42,825 nucleotides of DNA from Nitrospirota bacterium (GCA_021812785.1 JAKAMR010000009.1:1-42825), one strand, 5' to 3'. Shown: positions 13,801 to 22,770, counted from the stretch's first letter. Numbers and translations are program-made. Notes: generated by a model from the letters alone, not told the origin.

Positions 13801-14834
13801 TGTTATTTAACAAGATAATAGGTTGGTTCTCCAGCGACATAGCGATAGACCTCGGCACGGCCAACACCCTTGTTTATATGAAGGGAAAGGGCATAGTGTG
13901 CAACGAACCCTCCGTGGTTGTGGTGAGAAAAGACACCAGGAAAGTGGTAGCTGTCGGCGCGGAGGCCAAGCGGATGCTCGGAAGGACCCCCGCCAACATA
14001 CACGCTTTAAGACCGATGAAGGAAGGCGTAATTGCCGATTTTGACGCTACGGAAGAAATGTTCAAGTACTTCATAGCGAAGGCCAACAACGGGCGCAGCA
14101 TCGTCTCCCCGAGGGTGATAATAGGGGTACCCTCCGGCATCACCCAGGTGGAACAGAGGGCGGTGAAGGACGCGGCCCATGCAACGGGAGCCCGGGAAGT
14201 CTACCTTGTAGAGGAGCCGATGGCCGCGGCGCTTGGCGTGGGCCTTCCTGTAGGCGAGCCGTACGGCAACATGATCGTGGACGTAGGCGGGGGAACGACT
14301 GATGTAGCGATCATCTCCCTGGACGGCATCGTGATAAGCAAGTCGGCCCGGGTAGGCGGCGACAAGATGGACGAGGCCATCATGGCCTACATAAAGCGCA
14401 GGTACAACCTCATGATAGGGGACCGCACGTCGGAGACGATAAAGGTGGAGATGGGCTCCGCCTGCAAGTTTGACCACCGGGAACCAAAGACGATGGAGAT
14501 AAAGGGGAGGGATCTTGTCTCCGGCATACCCAAGACCTTCACCATTAATGAGGCCGAGATAATGGAGGCCCTCCGTGAGCCGGTCAACATAATAATCGAT
14601 ACCATAAAGGTGACGCTCGAAAACACTCCCCCGGAACTTGCGGCGGACATTGTGGACAGGGGGATCGTGCTTGCCGGAGGCGGGGCGCTCCTAAGCGGGC
14701 TAGACACCCTCATCAGGGAGTCAACGGGACTGCCCGTAAGTGTCGCGGAAGACCCTCTTACCGCCGTCGTAAAGGGCGTTGGCAAGATGCTGGACGAACT
14801 GGAACTGCTTAAAAGAATAACAGGCGGTCAATAG
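13800..14834 (+). CDS. mreB: Rod shape-determining actin homologue MreB
   Basis: MreB forms membrane-associated filaments that guide cell-wall synthesis in rod-shaped cells. Visible signatures are the amphipathic N-terminus (LFNKIIGWFSS), phosphate-1 IAIDLGTANTLVY, connect-1 IGVPSGITQVEQRAV, EEPMAAALG, phosphate-2 IVDVGGGTTDVAII, and the adenosine motif VLAGGGALLSGLD. I start at the ATG at 13800 because AAGGAGG lies just before it; a TTG codon precedes it at 13797. Its length of 344 residues is typical. mreC/mreD, which often follow, are absent: the next gene, dtd, is on the opposite strand. Rod-shaped cells are therefore likely. Confidence 0.97.
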   Translation: MLFNKIIGWFSSDIAIDLGTANTLVYMKGKGIVCNEPSVVVVRKDTRKVVAVGAEAKRMLGRTPANIHALRPMKEGVIADFDATEEMFKYFIAKANNGRSIVSPRVIIGVPSGITQVEQRAVKDAAHATGAREVYLVEEPMAAALGVGLPVGEPYGNMIVDVGGGTTDVAIISLDGIVISKSARVGGDKMDEAIMAYIKRRYNLMIGDRTSETIKVEMGSACKFDHREPKTMEIKGRDLVSGIPKTFTINEAEIMEALREPVNIIIDTIKVTLENTPPELAADIVDRGIVLAGGGALLSGLDTLIRESTGLPVSVAEDPLTAVVKGVGKMLDELELLKRITGGQ

Positions 14835-14933
14835 TCTAACGGTTCAAAGGGCCCCACGTTCCTGACGAATATCCCATTCTTAAAGCGCACCATGGAAGGC
14901 CGGTTTCTCCGGTAACTGCCATACGGCCGGAGA

Positions 14934-15398
14934 TCAACAGGGTAGTGAATCCATCACAAAGGTAACCGGCCCGTCGTTCACAAGCTTCACCAACATGTCC
15001 GTCCCGAATACCCCAGCCTGAACCTTCACTCCCGCTCGCCGGAGCTCATCCATGAAGAAAACATAGAGCTGCTCCGCCCTGGCCGGCGATTCGGCTTTAT
15101 CGAATGAGGGACGGTTGCCCTTCCGAAGATCGGAAGCAAGCGTGAACTGGGAGACGGCAAGCACCTCCCCGCCCACGTCCAAAACCGGTCTGTTCATCTT
15201 CCCCCCACCTTTATTACCAGAAATACTCTCCTCGAAGATCCTGAGCCTTGCTATCTTTCCCGCCAGGTAACCAGCGTCTTTTTCGCTGTCACCCTTCTCC
15301 ACACCAAGAAACACCAGGAGCCCGGTCCCGATAGCGGAAACCTCCCTACCCTCCACTTCTACGGAGGCCTTAAGGACCCTCTGGATGACCGCCCTCAT
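14934..15398 (-). CDS. dtd: D-aminoacyl-tRNA deacylase
   Basis: Dtd frees tRNA from D-amino acids and glycine mischarged on tRNA-Ala. The 154-residue protein begins [17 protein letters not shown], has [17 protein letters not shown] with the catalytic SQFTL segment (about residues 82-86), and ends with the cross-subunit GPVT motif ([11 protein letters not shown]). It lies 9 bp downstream of the cysteine desulfurase gene and is probably co-transcribed with it. A damaged partial copy of its 3' half lies at 9079-9180. Confidence 0.96.
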   Translation of the reverse strand: MRAVIQRVLKASVEVEGREVSAIGTGLLVFLGVEKGDSEKDAGYLAGKIARLRIFEESISGNKGGGKMNRPVLDVGGEVLAVSQFTLASDLRKGNRPSFDKAESPARAEQLYVFFMDELRRAGVKVQAGVFGTDMLVKLVNDGPVTFVMDSLPC

Positions 15399-15407
15399 AG
15401 GGATTTT

Positions 15408-16604
15408 TTATGCCGGGAAAAGAGGAGACATTTTTTGAAGGCGCCCAACGATTGGACGCAGCACTTCCAGGCAGTGATCCACATCTTCTTCCGTATTTCC
15501 AAGGCCCAGGCTGAACCTTATGGCCCCCCGTGAGCATACGGGCAGAAGCCCCATTGCCTGAAGCACGTGCGAGGGCTCGGAGGTCTCCGAAGAGCAGGCA
15601 GAACCGGTGGACACTGATATGCCCTGCATGTCGAGCATCTGCAGGATGGCCTCAGCCTCAACGTATTTAAAGCTTATGTTCGAGGTGTTGTATATCCTGT
15701 TTTCCTTATGCCCGTTCATTGCCGTCTCCGGGATGCTTTGAAGGATGCCGTTTTCCAGCCTGTCTCTCATTGCGCCGATAACCTTTGCCTTATCCCGCAT
15801 GGAGGCCATGGCTATCTCGCACGCCGCGCCCAGAGCGGCAATACCCGGGACGTTCTCGGTGCCAGCCCTGAGACCGTGCTCGTGATGTCCGCCGGTTATG
15901 AGGACGGGAGGTGTTTTTTTTGTCTTTATTCCGTTTCTCACGAACTGGAACCCAACCCCCTTGGGCGCGTTGAACTTGTGCCCGGAGGCCGTAAGGAGAT
16001 CGACCCCCCACTTTCTCACGTCTACCGGCATCTTGCCCGTCACCTGCACCGCGTCAGTATGGAATATTATCCCGTGTTCCACGGCGATGGAGGCCATCTC
16101 TCTTACCGGGAAGATATTGCCTGTCTCGTTGTTGGCAGCCATCACGGATATCAAAACGGTGTCCTTTCTTATGGCCTTTTTAAGCTCGTCAGGGTCAACC
16201 ATCCCGGAACCGTCCACCCCAAGATAAGACGCCTCAAAACCAAAGAACTTCTCCATGAACCTGAAGGTCTCAAGGACCGCAGGGTGCTCCACAACCGTGG
16301 TTATGATGTGTCCGCCCTGCTTCAGATAATTGAAGAGGACGCCTTTTATGGCCATGTTGTCCCCTTCGGAGCCTCCGCTTGTAAAAACTATCTCGGAGGG
16401 GTCCGCGTTTATAAGGGCGGACACCTGCCGCCTGGCCTTCTCGACCGCTTCCCTGGCCTCCCTGCCCGCCTGGTGCACAGACGATGGATTGCCGAACATG
16501 CTGCCAAGAAAAGGCCCCATGGCCTCCTTTGCTTCCGGGGCCACGGGAGAGGTGGCATTATGGTCAAAATATATTTTTATTTTTTTTGTTTTTTCTTTTC
16601 TCAT
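15408..16604 (-). CDS. Cysteine desulfurase (NifS/IscS family)
   Basis: A PLP enzyme that takes sulfur from cysteine for Fe-S clusters and tRNA thiolation. It shows IYFDHNATSPVAPE at the N-terminus, FTSGGSEGDNMA, VEHPAVLET, the PLP site HTDAVQVTGK...SGHKFNAPKGVG (Schiff-base lysine of SGHKF) and the catalytic cysteine loop STGSACSS. Its 398 residues are normal. There is no IscU or IscR next to it, so the exact subtype is open. The first codons after the ATG are extremely A-rich (KEKTKKIKI) and no Shine-Dalgarno is clear. dtd follows by 9 bp. Confidence 0.95.
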   Translation of the reverse strand: MRKEKTKKIKIYFDHNATSPVAPEAKEAMGPFLGSMFGNPSSVHQAGREAREAVEKARRQVSALINADPSEIVFTSGGSEGDNMAIKGVLFNYLKQGGHIITTVVEHPAVLETFRFMEKFFGFEASYLGVDGSGMVDPDELKKAIRKDTVLISVMAANNETGNIFPVREMASIAVEHGIIFHTDAVQVTGKMPVDVRKWGVDLLTASGHKFNAPKGVGFQFVRNGIKTKKTPPVLITGGHHEHGLRAGTENVPGIAALGAACEIAMASMRDKAKVIGAMRDRLENGILQSIPETAMNGHKENRIYNTSNISFKYVEAEAILQMLDMQGISVSTGSACSSETSEPSHVLQAMGLLPVCSRGAIRFSLGLGNTEEDVDHCLEVLRPIVGRLQKMSPLFPA

Positions 16605-16664
16605 TTTTTACTGGCCTGTTTCCCCCCACACTGCAAGAAAGGGGAAGGGGTGAGGGATTTTATC

Positions 16665-18320
16665 TCACACTTCCATTATGATGGGCATTATCATGGGCCT
16701 TCTGTCCATAGAGTTTCTCAGGTACTTTTTAAGCGAGCTTCTTATCTTGTTTTGCAGAAGCTGGCTGTCCGCTATAAGCTCCTTGTCCAAGGAGGCTATC
16801 GTAGTGGACAGGAAATCCTTCACCTCGGATATAAGCTCCGGCGAGGCGTCCTCGAATATGAAACCGCGCGACACTATATCTGGGCCGGAAATGATGTTTC
16901 CGGTAAGCTTCTCCACCCCGAGTATCACTATCACAATACCGTCATGGGCAAGACGCATCCTGTCCCTGAGGACCACTTCCTCCACATCGCCCCCGTTCTT
17001 GCCATCTATGAAGACCCTTCCGGAGTCCACCTTGCCGGCCCGGAAAGCGCCTTCCTGGTTGAACTCAAGCACCTCGCCGTTGTCCAGGATGAAGATGTTC
17101 TCCCTGGGTATGCCCTGCTTGACAGCCAGGTTCGCGTGCGTCGCAAGGTTCCGGAACTCCCCGTGAATGGGCACAAAGTAGCGCGGCCTGACAAGGTTCA
17201 TCATGAGCTTGAGCTCTTCCTTGGAGGCATGGCCGGAAACGTGTATCTCCGAGACCTTCTCATGGATGACGTTTGCGCCCCGTCTGAAAAGATGGTTTAT
17301 TATCCTGCCTATCGAGCGTTCGTTGCCCGGTATCATCTTGGCGGAAAGTATTACGGTGTCTCCCTCTTTTATCTGTATCTGTTTGTGCTCCCCGATGGCT
17401 ATCCTCGAAAGCACGCTCATGGGCTCGCCCTGGGAGCCGGTCGTAATTATAACCACGTCCTTGTCTTCCAGGTCCTTCAGGTCCTCTATCCTGAACCAGG
17501 TTTCCCTCGGCAGCCTCAGGTAGCCCAGGTCCAAGGCTATCTGGGTATTGGAGACGATGCTCCTGCCGCAAAGTATCACCTTCCTGCCGAACATTACGGC
17601 CACGTCTATGGCCTGCTGGATGCGGTGCAGGTTGGAGGCGAATGTAGAGAGAATGATCCTGCCCTTTGTGCGCGCAAATATGTCCTCGAACGCCCTCCTC
17701 ACTTCTTTTTCGGAAAACGTAAACCCGCCCTTTTCCGCGTTCGTGGAGTCCGAAAGAAGCGCAAGCGTTTTTTTCTCCCCGTATTCAGCGAACCTCTGAA
17801 AATCCAGCAGCTCTCCGTCCACGGGGGTCGGGTCCAGCTTGAAATCCCCCGTGTGCACCACCCTGCCAAGCGGGGTATTGATGCCAAGCGCCACGCCGTC
17901 AACTATGCTGTGCGTCACGCGGATGAATTCTATTTCAAAAGGCCCTATTGAGACGATCTCCCTTGGCCTCACCGGGCGCATCTCGGCATCTACCCGGTAT
18001 TCCTTCAACTTTTCCTTGATCAGCCCGAGTGTAAGCGCCGTTCCGTAAATGGGGGCCTGGATGGACCTGAGCAGAAACGGCAGGGCCCCTGTATGGTCCT
18101 CATGGCCGTGGGTGATTATTATGGCCTTTACCTTGTCCTTGTTTTCTATAAGGTAGGAGAAATCGGGGATGACAAAATCGATGCCAAGCATGTCTTCCTC
18201 GGGGAACATGAGCCCGGCGTCTATCACCACAATGGATTCTCCGTACTGGAGGACCATCATGTTGAGTCCCCCGATCTCCTCTAGCCCGCCAAGCGGTATC
18301 AGGGAAAGCGCTTCAGTCAT
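16665..18320 (-). CDS. rnj: Ribonuclease J
   Basis: RNase J is a metallo-beta-lactamase/beta-CASP nuclease with endo- and 5'-exonuclease activity in mRNA decay and rRNA processing. Visible motifs are the zinc site THGHEDHTGALP (about residues 70-81), VHTGDFKLDPTP, SDSTNAEKGGFT, the beta-CASP pieces STFASNLHRIQQ and TTGSQGEPMSVL, and SGHASKEELKLM with PIHGE. A C-terminal domain follows, and the total of 551 residues is usual. The gene lies 180 bp downstream of argF on the same strand, behind a repeat array and a terminator-like hairpin, so it may have its own promoter there. Confidence 0.96.
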   Translation of the reverse strand: MTEALSLIPLGGLEEIGGLNMMVLQYGESIVVIDAGLMFPEEDMLGIDFVIPDFSYLIENKDKVKAIIITHGHEDHTGALPFLLRSIQAPIYGTALTLGLIKEKLKEYRVDAEMRPVRPREIVSIGPFEIEFIRVTHSIVDGVALGINTPLGRVVHTGDFKLDPTPVDGELLDFQRFAEYGEKKTLALLSDSTNAEKGGFTFSEKEVRRAFEDIFARTKGRIILSTFASNLHRIQQAIDVAVMFGRKVILCGRSIVSNTQIALDLGYLRLPRETWFRIEDLKDLEDKDVVIITTGSQGEPMSVLSRIAIGEHKQIQIKEGDTVILSAKMIPGNERSIGRIINHLFRRGANVIHEKVSEIHVSGHASKEELKLMMNLVRPRYFVPIHGEFRNLATHANLAVKQGIPRENIFILDNGEVLEFNQEGAFRAGKVDSGRVFIDGKNGGDVEEVVLRDRMRLAHDGIVIVILGVEKLTGNIISGPDIVSRGFIFEDASPELISEVKDFLSTTIASLDKELIADSQLLQNKIRSSLKKYLRNSMDRRPMIMPIIMEV

Positions 18321-18330
18321 TAAGATAGAA

Positions 18331-18468
18331 TCCTTTCAAAGGGGAATTCTGACAAAATCCTTTCAAAGCGTGCATTCAGATAAAGTCCTTTCGAACTGTT
18401 GCATTCAGACAAAACCTTTTCGAAAAGGGCATCGGGTTCGGGCTAAAAAAACCTTTTCAAGAAGGGTT
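18331..18468. repeat. Array of five dyad-symmetric repeats between argF and rnj
   Basis: Five related boxes of the form CCTTT(T)C(R)A... start at 18331, 18358, 18386, 18415 and 18452, spaced 27-29 bp for the first four and about 37 bp for the last. Several are palindromes: CCTTTCAAAGG in box 1, CCTTTTCGAAAAGG (18415-18428, perfect) in box 4, and an imperfect one in box 5. Boxes 2 and 3 are followed by GCATTCAGA. The regular spacing is about two and a half helix turns. This could be a set of protein binding sites or degenerate hairpin repeats. Confidence 0.7.
18445..18468 (-). terminator. Terminator-like hairpin after argF
   Basis: On the minus strand the stem AACC.TTC/GAA.GGTT (with a small bulge) is followed by a run of seven T (18445-18451 on the plus strand read as A). 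It lies about 35 bp past the argF stop. It coincides with the last box of the repeat array. Confidence 0.45.
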
Positions 18469-18500
18469 CCCGGGTTTTTTCAGTAAAAATAAAAATTACT

Positions 18501-19433
18501 TTAGAGCCGGACATCCGGTTTCTGCAAAAGCCTCTCAAGAAGCGCCTTGCCGGTGTAAAGCCTGTTTTCCGCCTGCTCGAACACGACGCTCCTCGGTCCG
18601 TCCATGACCGCGCTTGTGATCTCCTCCTCGCGGTGAGCGGGCAGGCAGTGCATGACTATGGTATCCGGTTTCGCACAGGCAAGAAGGGCATCGTTTATCT
18701 GGTAGTTTTTGAACCTGCTTTTCTTGTCATTGGCCTTCTGCTCCTGGCCCATGCTGACCCAGACGTCCGTATAGATGACGTCCGACCTCCCGGCAGCCTC
18801 CCTTGGCTCCCGGAGCACCACTATCTCGCTGCGCGCGCTCTTTTTCGCATTTTCAAGCACCAGGGGGTCCGGCTCGAACCCTTCGGGGCACGCGATGGAA
18901 AGGTCCATCTTCATCATTCCCGCCCCCTGCACAAGGGAGTTGGCCACGTTATTGCCGTCTCCTATATAGGCCACCTTCAGGCCTTCAAGCCTTCCTTTTT
19001 TCTCCAGCATGGTCATAAGGTCAGCAAGGGCCTGGCATGGATGGTGCCTGTCCGTAAGCCCGTTTATGACCGGCACACGGGAATTTCTGGCAAACTCCTC
19101 TATGCGCTCATGGGCGAAGGTACGGATAATTATTGCGTTTAAGTAAGAGGAAAGCACCCTGGCGGTATCCGCAACGGTCTCACCCCTGCCAAGCTGGATA
19201 TCGTTTGGGTTCATGTATATCGGATGGGCACCAAGCTGGTAAACTGCCGCCTCAAATGAGACCCTGGTGCGCGTTGAGGCCTTCTCGAATATCAATCCCA
19301 CGCTTTTGTTCGCAAGGGACGCAAGACTGGCCCCTCCGGAGACAGCCGCCCTCTTCATCTCTATGGCCCTCTCCAGAAGCCGGAGTATCTCCGTTTCATC
19401 AAGATCAGAAAGAGTGAGAAAATCTCTTTTCAT
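18501..19433 (-). CDS. argF: Ornithine carbamoyltransferase
   Basis: It makes citrulline from ornithine and carbamoyl phosphate in arginine synthesis. Signatures are the carbamoyl phosphate loop STRTRVSFE (about residues 53-61), the HPCQALADL segment, IGDGNNVANSL, DVWVSMGQE (ornithine binding), and the HCLPAHREEE motif carrying the catalytic cysteine. Its 310 residues are normal. It starts 16 bp after the argD stop, so the order argD-argF forms a small arginine operon. Confidence 0.97.
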   Translation of the reverse strand: MKRDFLTLSDLDETEILRLLERAIEMKRAAVSGGASLASLANKSVGLIFEKASTRTRVSFEAAVYQLGAHPIYMNPNDIQLGRGETVADTARVLSSYLNAIIIRTFAHERIEEFARNSRVPVINGLTDRHHPCQALADLMTMLEKKGRLEGLKVAYIGDGNNVANSLVQGAGMMKMDLSIACPEGFEPDPLVLENAKKSARSEIVVLREPREAAGRSDVIYTDVWVSMGQEQKANDKKSRFKNYQINDALLACAKPDTIVMHCLPAHREEEITSAVMDGPRSVVFEQAENRLYTGKALLERLLQKPDVRL

Positions 19434-19449
19434 TCTGCCATCTGGCTCC

Positions 19450-20658
19450 CTACAGCTTTTTTAATACTTCAGCCAGGATATCGACGGCCTGGTCTATATC
19501 GGTTTCCTGCACTATAAGAGGCGGCATGAACCTGAGCACGTTTTCCGCAGTGCAGTTTATAAGCAAGCCCTTCCCCATGCATTCCCTTACAACAGGGGCG
19601 CAGGGGCGGGCAAGTTCCAGCGCCTGGAGCAGTCCGATCCCCCTTGTGCTCAGTACATGCTGAGGATATGCCTCTATGAGCCTGGAGAGTCTGTTAGACA
19701 GATACGCCCCCATCCTCTTGCAGTGCTCAAGAAGGTACTGGCTGTCCTCCAGAAGGGTCTGGATGGTGGCTATCGCCGCAGCGCATACAAGTGGGTTTCC
19801 ACCGAAGGTGGCCGCATGGGAGCCCGGTGTGAACGCCTTGGCCACACGGTCAGTCCCAAGCACGGCTCCTATGGGCACGCCGCCGCCCAGCCCTTTGGCA
19901 AGCGTCATGATATCAGGCTTGATGCCAAAATGTTTATATGCGAAGAGTTCACCCGTCCTGCCCATCCCGGTCTGCACCTCATCAAGAATAAGAAGGGCCC
20001 CCGAGGTGTCACATATCTCCCTGACCTGCCTGAAATAATCCGGTGGAGGGACCCTTACGCCTCCCTCGGCCTGAATGGGCTCCAATAGCACAGCGCATGT
20101 CCTGTCCGCGGCTACCGCTTTTTTAAGGGCTTCGGCATCACCGAAAGGCACATAGACAAAACCCGGCAGCATCGGCTCAAACCCTGCATGGAACTTTGTC
20201 TGCCCGGTTGCCGAAAGCGCACCGTAAGTCCTGCCATGGAAAGAATTAAGGGCGGCGACTATCTCATATTTCCCTTCGCCGTGGACGGTGCGGGAGTATT
20301 TTCTTGCAAGCTTTATGGCGCCCTCGTTGGCCTCCGCTCCGGAGTTGCAAAAAAAGGCCTTATCCGCAAAGGAGTGCTCCACCAGCAGGCGCGCAAGCTT
20401 GACCTGGTTTTCTATATAGTACAGATTCGACACGTGTATAAGCCTTTGGGCCTGCTTTTGGATGGCCACCACAACCTTGGGATGGCAATGGCCTAGGACA
20501 TTGACGGCTATGCCGCCCACGAAATCCAGATATTCCCGGTCGTCCGCGCTCCAGATCCTCACTCCCCGGCCCTTCCTTGGAGCTACCGGAAGACGGCCGT
20601 AAGTGTCCATCAGGTAACGGGTAGATTCTTCGAAAATCTTATCGCTTTCCATGAACAT
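19450..20658 (-). CDS. argD: Acetylornithine aminotransferase
   Basis: A class III PLP aminotransferase that converts N-acetylglutamate semialdehyde to N-acetylornithine. It shows the opening RYLMDTYGRLPVA, GIAVNVLGHCHP, FCNSGAEANEGAIKLAR, FHGRTYGALSATGQ, LILDEVQTGMGRTG and the PLP lysine in TLAKGLGGGVPIGA. I used the ATG at 20658 (MFMESDKIFEES); an ATG at 20652 and a TTG at 20682 are alternatives, and none has a good ribosome site. The pairing with argF favours ArgD over other ornithine-type aminotransferases. It diverges from cooC. Confidence 0.94.
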   Translation of the reverse strand: MFMESDKIFEESTRYLMDTYGRLPVAPRKGRGVRIWSADDREYLDFVGGIAVNVLGHCHPKVVVAIQKQAQRLIHVSNLYYIENQVKLARLLVEHSFADKAFFCNSGAEANEGAIKLARKYSRTVHGEGKYEIVAALNSFHGRTYGALSATGQTKFHAGFEPMLPGFVYVPFGDAEALKKAVAADRTCAVLLEPIQAEGGVRVPPPDYFRQVREICDTSGALLILDEVQTGMGRTGELFAYKHFGIKPDIMTLAKGLGGGVPIGAVLGTDRVAKAFTPGSHAATFGGNPLVCAAAIATIQTLLEDSQYLLEHCKRMGAYLSNRLSRLIEAYPQHVLSTRGIGLLQALELARPCAPVVRECMGKGLLINCTAENVLRFMPPLIVQETDIDQAVDILAEVLKKL

Positions 20659-20697
20659 TAATAGTATCCGAAAAGACCGCAAAAAGCAAATTTCGCT

Positions 20698-20728
20698 TTG
20701 ACAACAATGCCTTATATAATGTTATAAT
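20698..20728 (+). promoter_or_regulatory. Promoter of the one-carbon cluster
   Basis: A perfect TTGACA (20698-20703) and a perfect TATAAT (20723-20728) are separated by 19 bp. A second TATAAT lies at 20715-20720 but is too close to the -35. The ATG of cooC is only 9 bp past the -10 and has no Shine-Dalgarno, so its mRNA may be leaderless or nearly so. Confidence 0.6.
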
Positions 20729-20737
20729 TTAAATCCT

Positions 20738-21502
20738 ATGAAGATCGCGATAACAGGAAAAGGAGGCGTGGGCAAGACCACTCTTTCTGCCACACTGGCC
20801 TGGATCTTTGCCGGGGAAGGCAAAAAAGTCCTGGCGATCGACGCGGACCCGGACGCCAACCTGGCGGCCGCTCTTGGCGTATCCGCTCACGAGTTGTCGA
20901 AAATGAAACCCATAGCAGAGATGACCTCCCTCATAGAGGACAGGACCGGATCAAAACCAGGCGCCCCCGGCGGCGTTTACAAGCTGAACCCACGGGTGGA
21001 TGACATACCCGAGGAGTTCGGCTTAAGGCTTGGAAACAATATCATACTTCTAGCCACCGGCAAGTCCAAGGAGGCTGCCTCCGGCTGCTACTGCCCTGAA
21101 AACGTCTTTCTCAGAAGGCTTTTGAAACATCTTGTGACCGAAAGGGACGAGGTGGTGGTGATCGACATGGAGGCGGGAATCGAACACCTTACGAGAGGCA
21201 CCGCCCAGGGTGTGGACGCCTTCATCGTGGTGGTCGAACCAGGACAAAGGAGCATACAGACGGCCCGCTCCGTAAGGGAAATGGCAAAGGGCCTGGGGGT
21301 GAAGAAGGTCTACGCGGTCGCAAACAAGGTAAAATCCGGAAGCGATGTGGCGTTTATTGAAAAAGAGCTTGATATCCCGCTGCTGGGATCTCTGAGCTAC
21401 GATCCCCTTGTTGCAGAGGCGGACATGCAGGGGCAGGCCCCGTTTAAATTCTCCGAGAAGCTATTGCGGGAAGTTCGCAGCATCAGGGAAAAGATCGTTT
21501 AA
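20738..21502 (+). CDS. cooC: Carbon monoxide dehydrogenase nickel-insertion ATPase CooC
   Basis: CooC is a dimeric MinD-type ATPase that helps load nickel into the C-cluster of CO dehydrogenase. The deviant Walker A is GKGGVGKTT (residues 7-15), with DADPDANLA nearby. The C-x-C metal motif is seen as GCYCPEN (about 115-121), and Walker B-like VVVIDMEAGIEHL follows. Its 254 residues are typical. No CODH gene is in the window, but the genes that follow belong to folate one-carbon metabolism, which fits the Wood-Ljungdahl pathway. Start at the ATG, apparently without a ribosome site. Confidence 0.93.
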   Translation: MKIAITGKGGVGKTTLSATLAWIFAGEGKKVLAIDADPDANLAAALGVSAHELSKMKPIAEMTSLIEDRTGSKPGAPGGVYKLNPRVDDIPEEFGLRLGNNIILLATGKSKEAASGCYCPENVFLRRLLKHLVTERDEVVVIDMEAGIEHLTRGTAQGVDAFIVVVEPGQRSIQTARSVREMAKGLGVKKVYAVANKVKSGSDVAFIEKELDIPLLGSLSYDPLVAEADMQGQAPFKFSEKLLREVRSIREKIV

Positions 21503-21518
21503 GGGAAAAAAAGACGTG

Positions 21519-21555
21519 AGCAAAAATAAAAGTAAAAGTAAAAGTAAAAACAAAA
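21519..21555. repeat. A-rich low-complexity spacer with AAAAGT repeats
   Basis: Between cooC and the next gene the sequence contains three tandem AAAAGT units in an A-rich run. Similar A-rich spacers occur before nifS-like, folD and metF-downstream positions in this window, so this looks like a lineage habit rather than a specific element. Confidence 0.5.
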
Positions 21556-21591
21556 AACCCCTTAAATCGATGTGCCTCGATAGAATGAAAA

Positions 21592-22176
21592 ATGACCAAA
21601 AGTGAGATAAGAGCGGTCATCCTAAAAAAAAGGGGGCTCATTGGGCCTGGCCAGAGGGCAGCAAAGGATTCGGCTATAAAGGAACGTCTGCTTGGCATGG
21701 ATGTCTTTAAAACGGCCAAGACGGTGGTCCTATATGCCTCTTTCAAAAGTGAAGCTGATACGCACGCCCTCATCGAGGGGCGGCTTAAGGCGGGCGTAAG
21801 GGTGATCCTGCCCAGGGTAGAAGGAGAGGAACTGGGGCTTTATGAGATAACCAGCATGGACAGGGACCTCCGCCCGGGGATGATGGGCATACCGGAGCCG
21901 GCTGGAGATGTCCGGGGGGCCGATATAAACGAAGCGGATATAATAATTGTGCCGGGCGTGGCTTTTGACCTTGCAGGAGGCAGGCTGGGTTATGGAAAAG
22001 GTTACTATGACAGGCTCCTAGCCCTGCGCCGCGGAAATATACCGCTAGCCGCGCTGGCTTACGAGGAGCAGATATGGGAAGGGCCGCTTCCGCTGTCGCC
22101 CCATGATATAAACATGGACTGCGTCGTGACTGAAAAAAGGACGATCTTTAACGGAACGGCCTGCGCAGAAGGATAA
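21592..22176 (+). CDS. 5-formyltetrahydrofolate cyclo-ligase
   Basis: It converts 5-formyl-THF to 5,10-methenyl-THF using ATP, recycling a dead-end folate. The 194-residue protein has the basic N-terminal helix (SEIRAVILKKR), VVLYASFKSEADT, GIPEPAGD, VPGVAFDLAGGRLGYGKGYYD (split across residues 120-143) and a C-terminal DCVVTEKR, all typical of the family. It lies between cooC and folE in a plus-strand cluster. The gene symbol varies between organisms (fau, ygfA), so I leave it empty. Confidence 0.94.
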   Translation: MTKSEIRAVILKKRGLIGPGQRAAKDSAIKERLLGMDVFKTAKTVVLYASFKSEADTHALIEGRLKAGVRVILPRVEGEELGLYEITSMDRDLRPGMMGIPEPAGDVRGADINEADIIIVPGVAFDLAGGRLGYGKGYYDRLLALRRGNIPLAALAYEEQIWEGPLPLSPHDINMDCVVTEKRTIFNGTACAEG

Positions 22177-22203
22177 GTACAGCTAAGGAAAGACAAAATT
22201 AAA

Positions 22204-22770
22204 ATGGACCTGGAAAAAATAAAAAAGGCAGTGACCCTTTTGCTTGAAGGCATCGGGGAAGACCCGGAAAGGCCGGGGCTGGTAAAGACCCCGGAACGGG
22301 TGGCCAGGATGTGCGAGGAGATATTTTCCGGCCTCGAAACCCCTCCCGAGGGCATACTCAAGCCGATCGAGGGGGAATCCCATGATGAGATGGTCCTTTT
22401 GAAGGACATCCCTTTTTATTCCGTCTGTGAACACCACCTGCTGCCTTTTATAGGTAAAGCGCATATCGCTTACATTCCCGAGGGCAGGATCGTTGGGTTA
22501 AGCGACCTAGCCAAGGCCCTTGAACATCTGGCGAAACGTCCGCAGGTGCAGGAGAGACTCACCGCCCAGCTTGCGGACATGATAATGGATTCCATCAGGC
22601 CCAGGGGGGCAATGGTCATAATAGACGCAGAGCACCTTTGCATGAATATGCGCGGAATAAAAAAACCAGGGTCAAGGACCGTCACATCCGCCGTCCGGGG
22701 CATATTCAGGACCAAGGCCACGACCAGGGGAGAGATGCTGGCGCTGGTAGGGAGAAGGGAATTCTTATAA
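22204..22770 (+). CDS. folE: GTP cyclohydrolase I
   Basis: It catalyses the first step of folate synthesis, GTP to dihydroneopterin triphosphate. The 188-residue protein shows [19 protein letters not shown], the zinc ligands in [11 protein letters not shown] (Cys and His, about residues 78-85) and HLCMNMRG (second Cys, about 149-156), and the C-terminal [10 protein letters not shown]. It is located 27 bp after the cyclo-ligase gene. Together with folD it supplies and uses the folate carrier of the methyl branch. Confidence 0.97.
   Translation: MDLEKIKKAVTLLLEGIGEDPERPGLVKTPERVARMCEEIFSGLETPPEGILKPIEGESHDEMVLLKDIPFYSVCEHHLLPFIGKAHIAYIPEGRIVGLSDLAKALEHLAKRPQVQERLTAQLADMIMDSIRPRGAMVIIDAEHLCMNMRGIKKPGSRTVTSAVRGIFRTKATTRGEMLALVGRREFL

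Noticed and set aside
14835..14933. tRNA or small RNA after mreB (contains a GGTTCAA-like string)
   Set aside because: No cloverleaf can be built around it; neither the acceptor nor the D-arm is present.
15708..17951. A 747-codon plus-strand open frame across the cysteine desulfurase and RNase J genes
   Set aside because: It is antisense to two well-identified genes, and the translation (His/Tyr/Gly-rich) is a typical shadow.
21516..21605. 29-residue Lys/Ser-rich frame between cooC and the cyclo-ligase
   Set aside because: It comes from an AAAAGT tandem repeat, has a weak ribosome site and overlaps the next gene; better seen as a low-complexity spacer.
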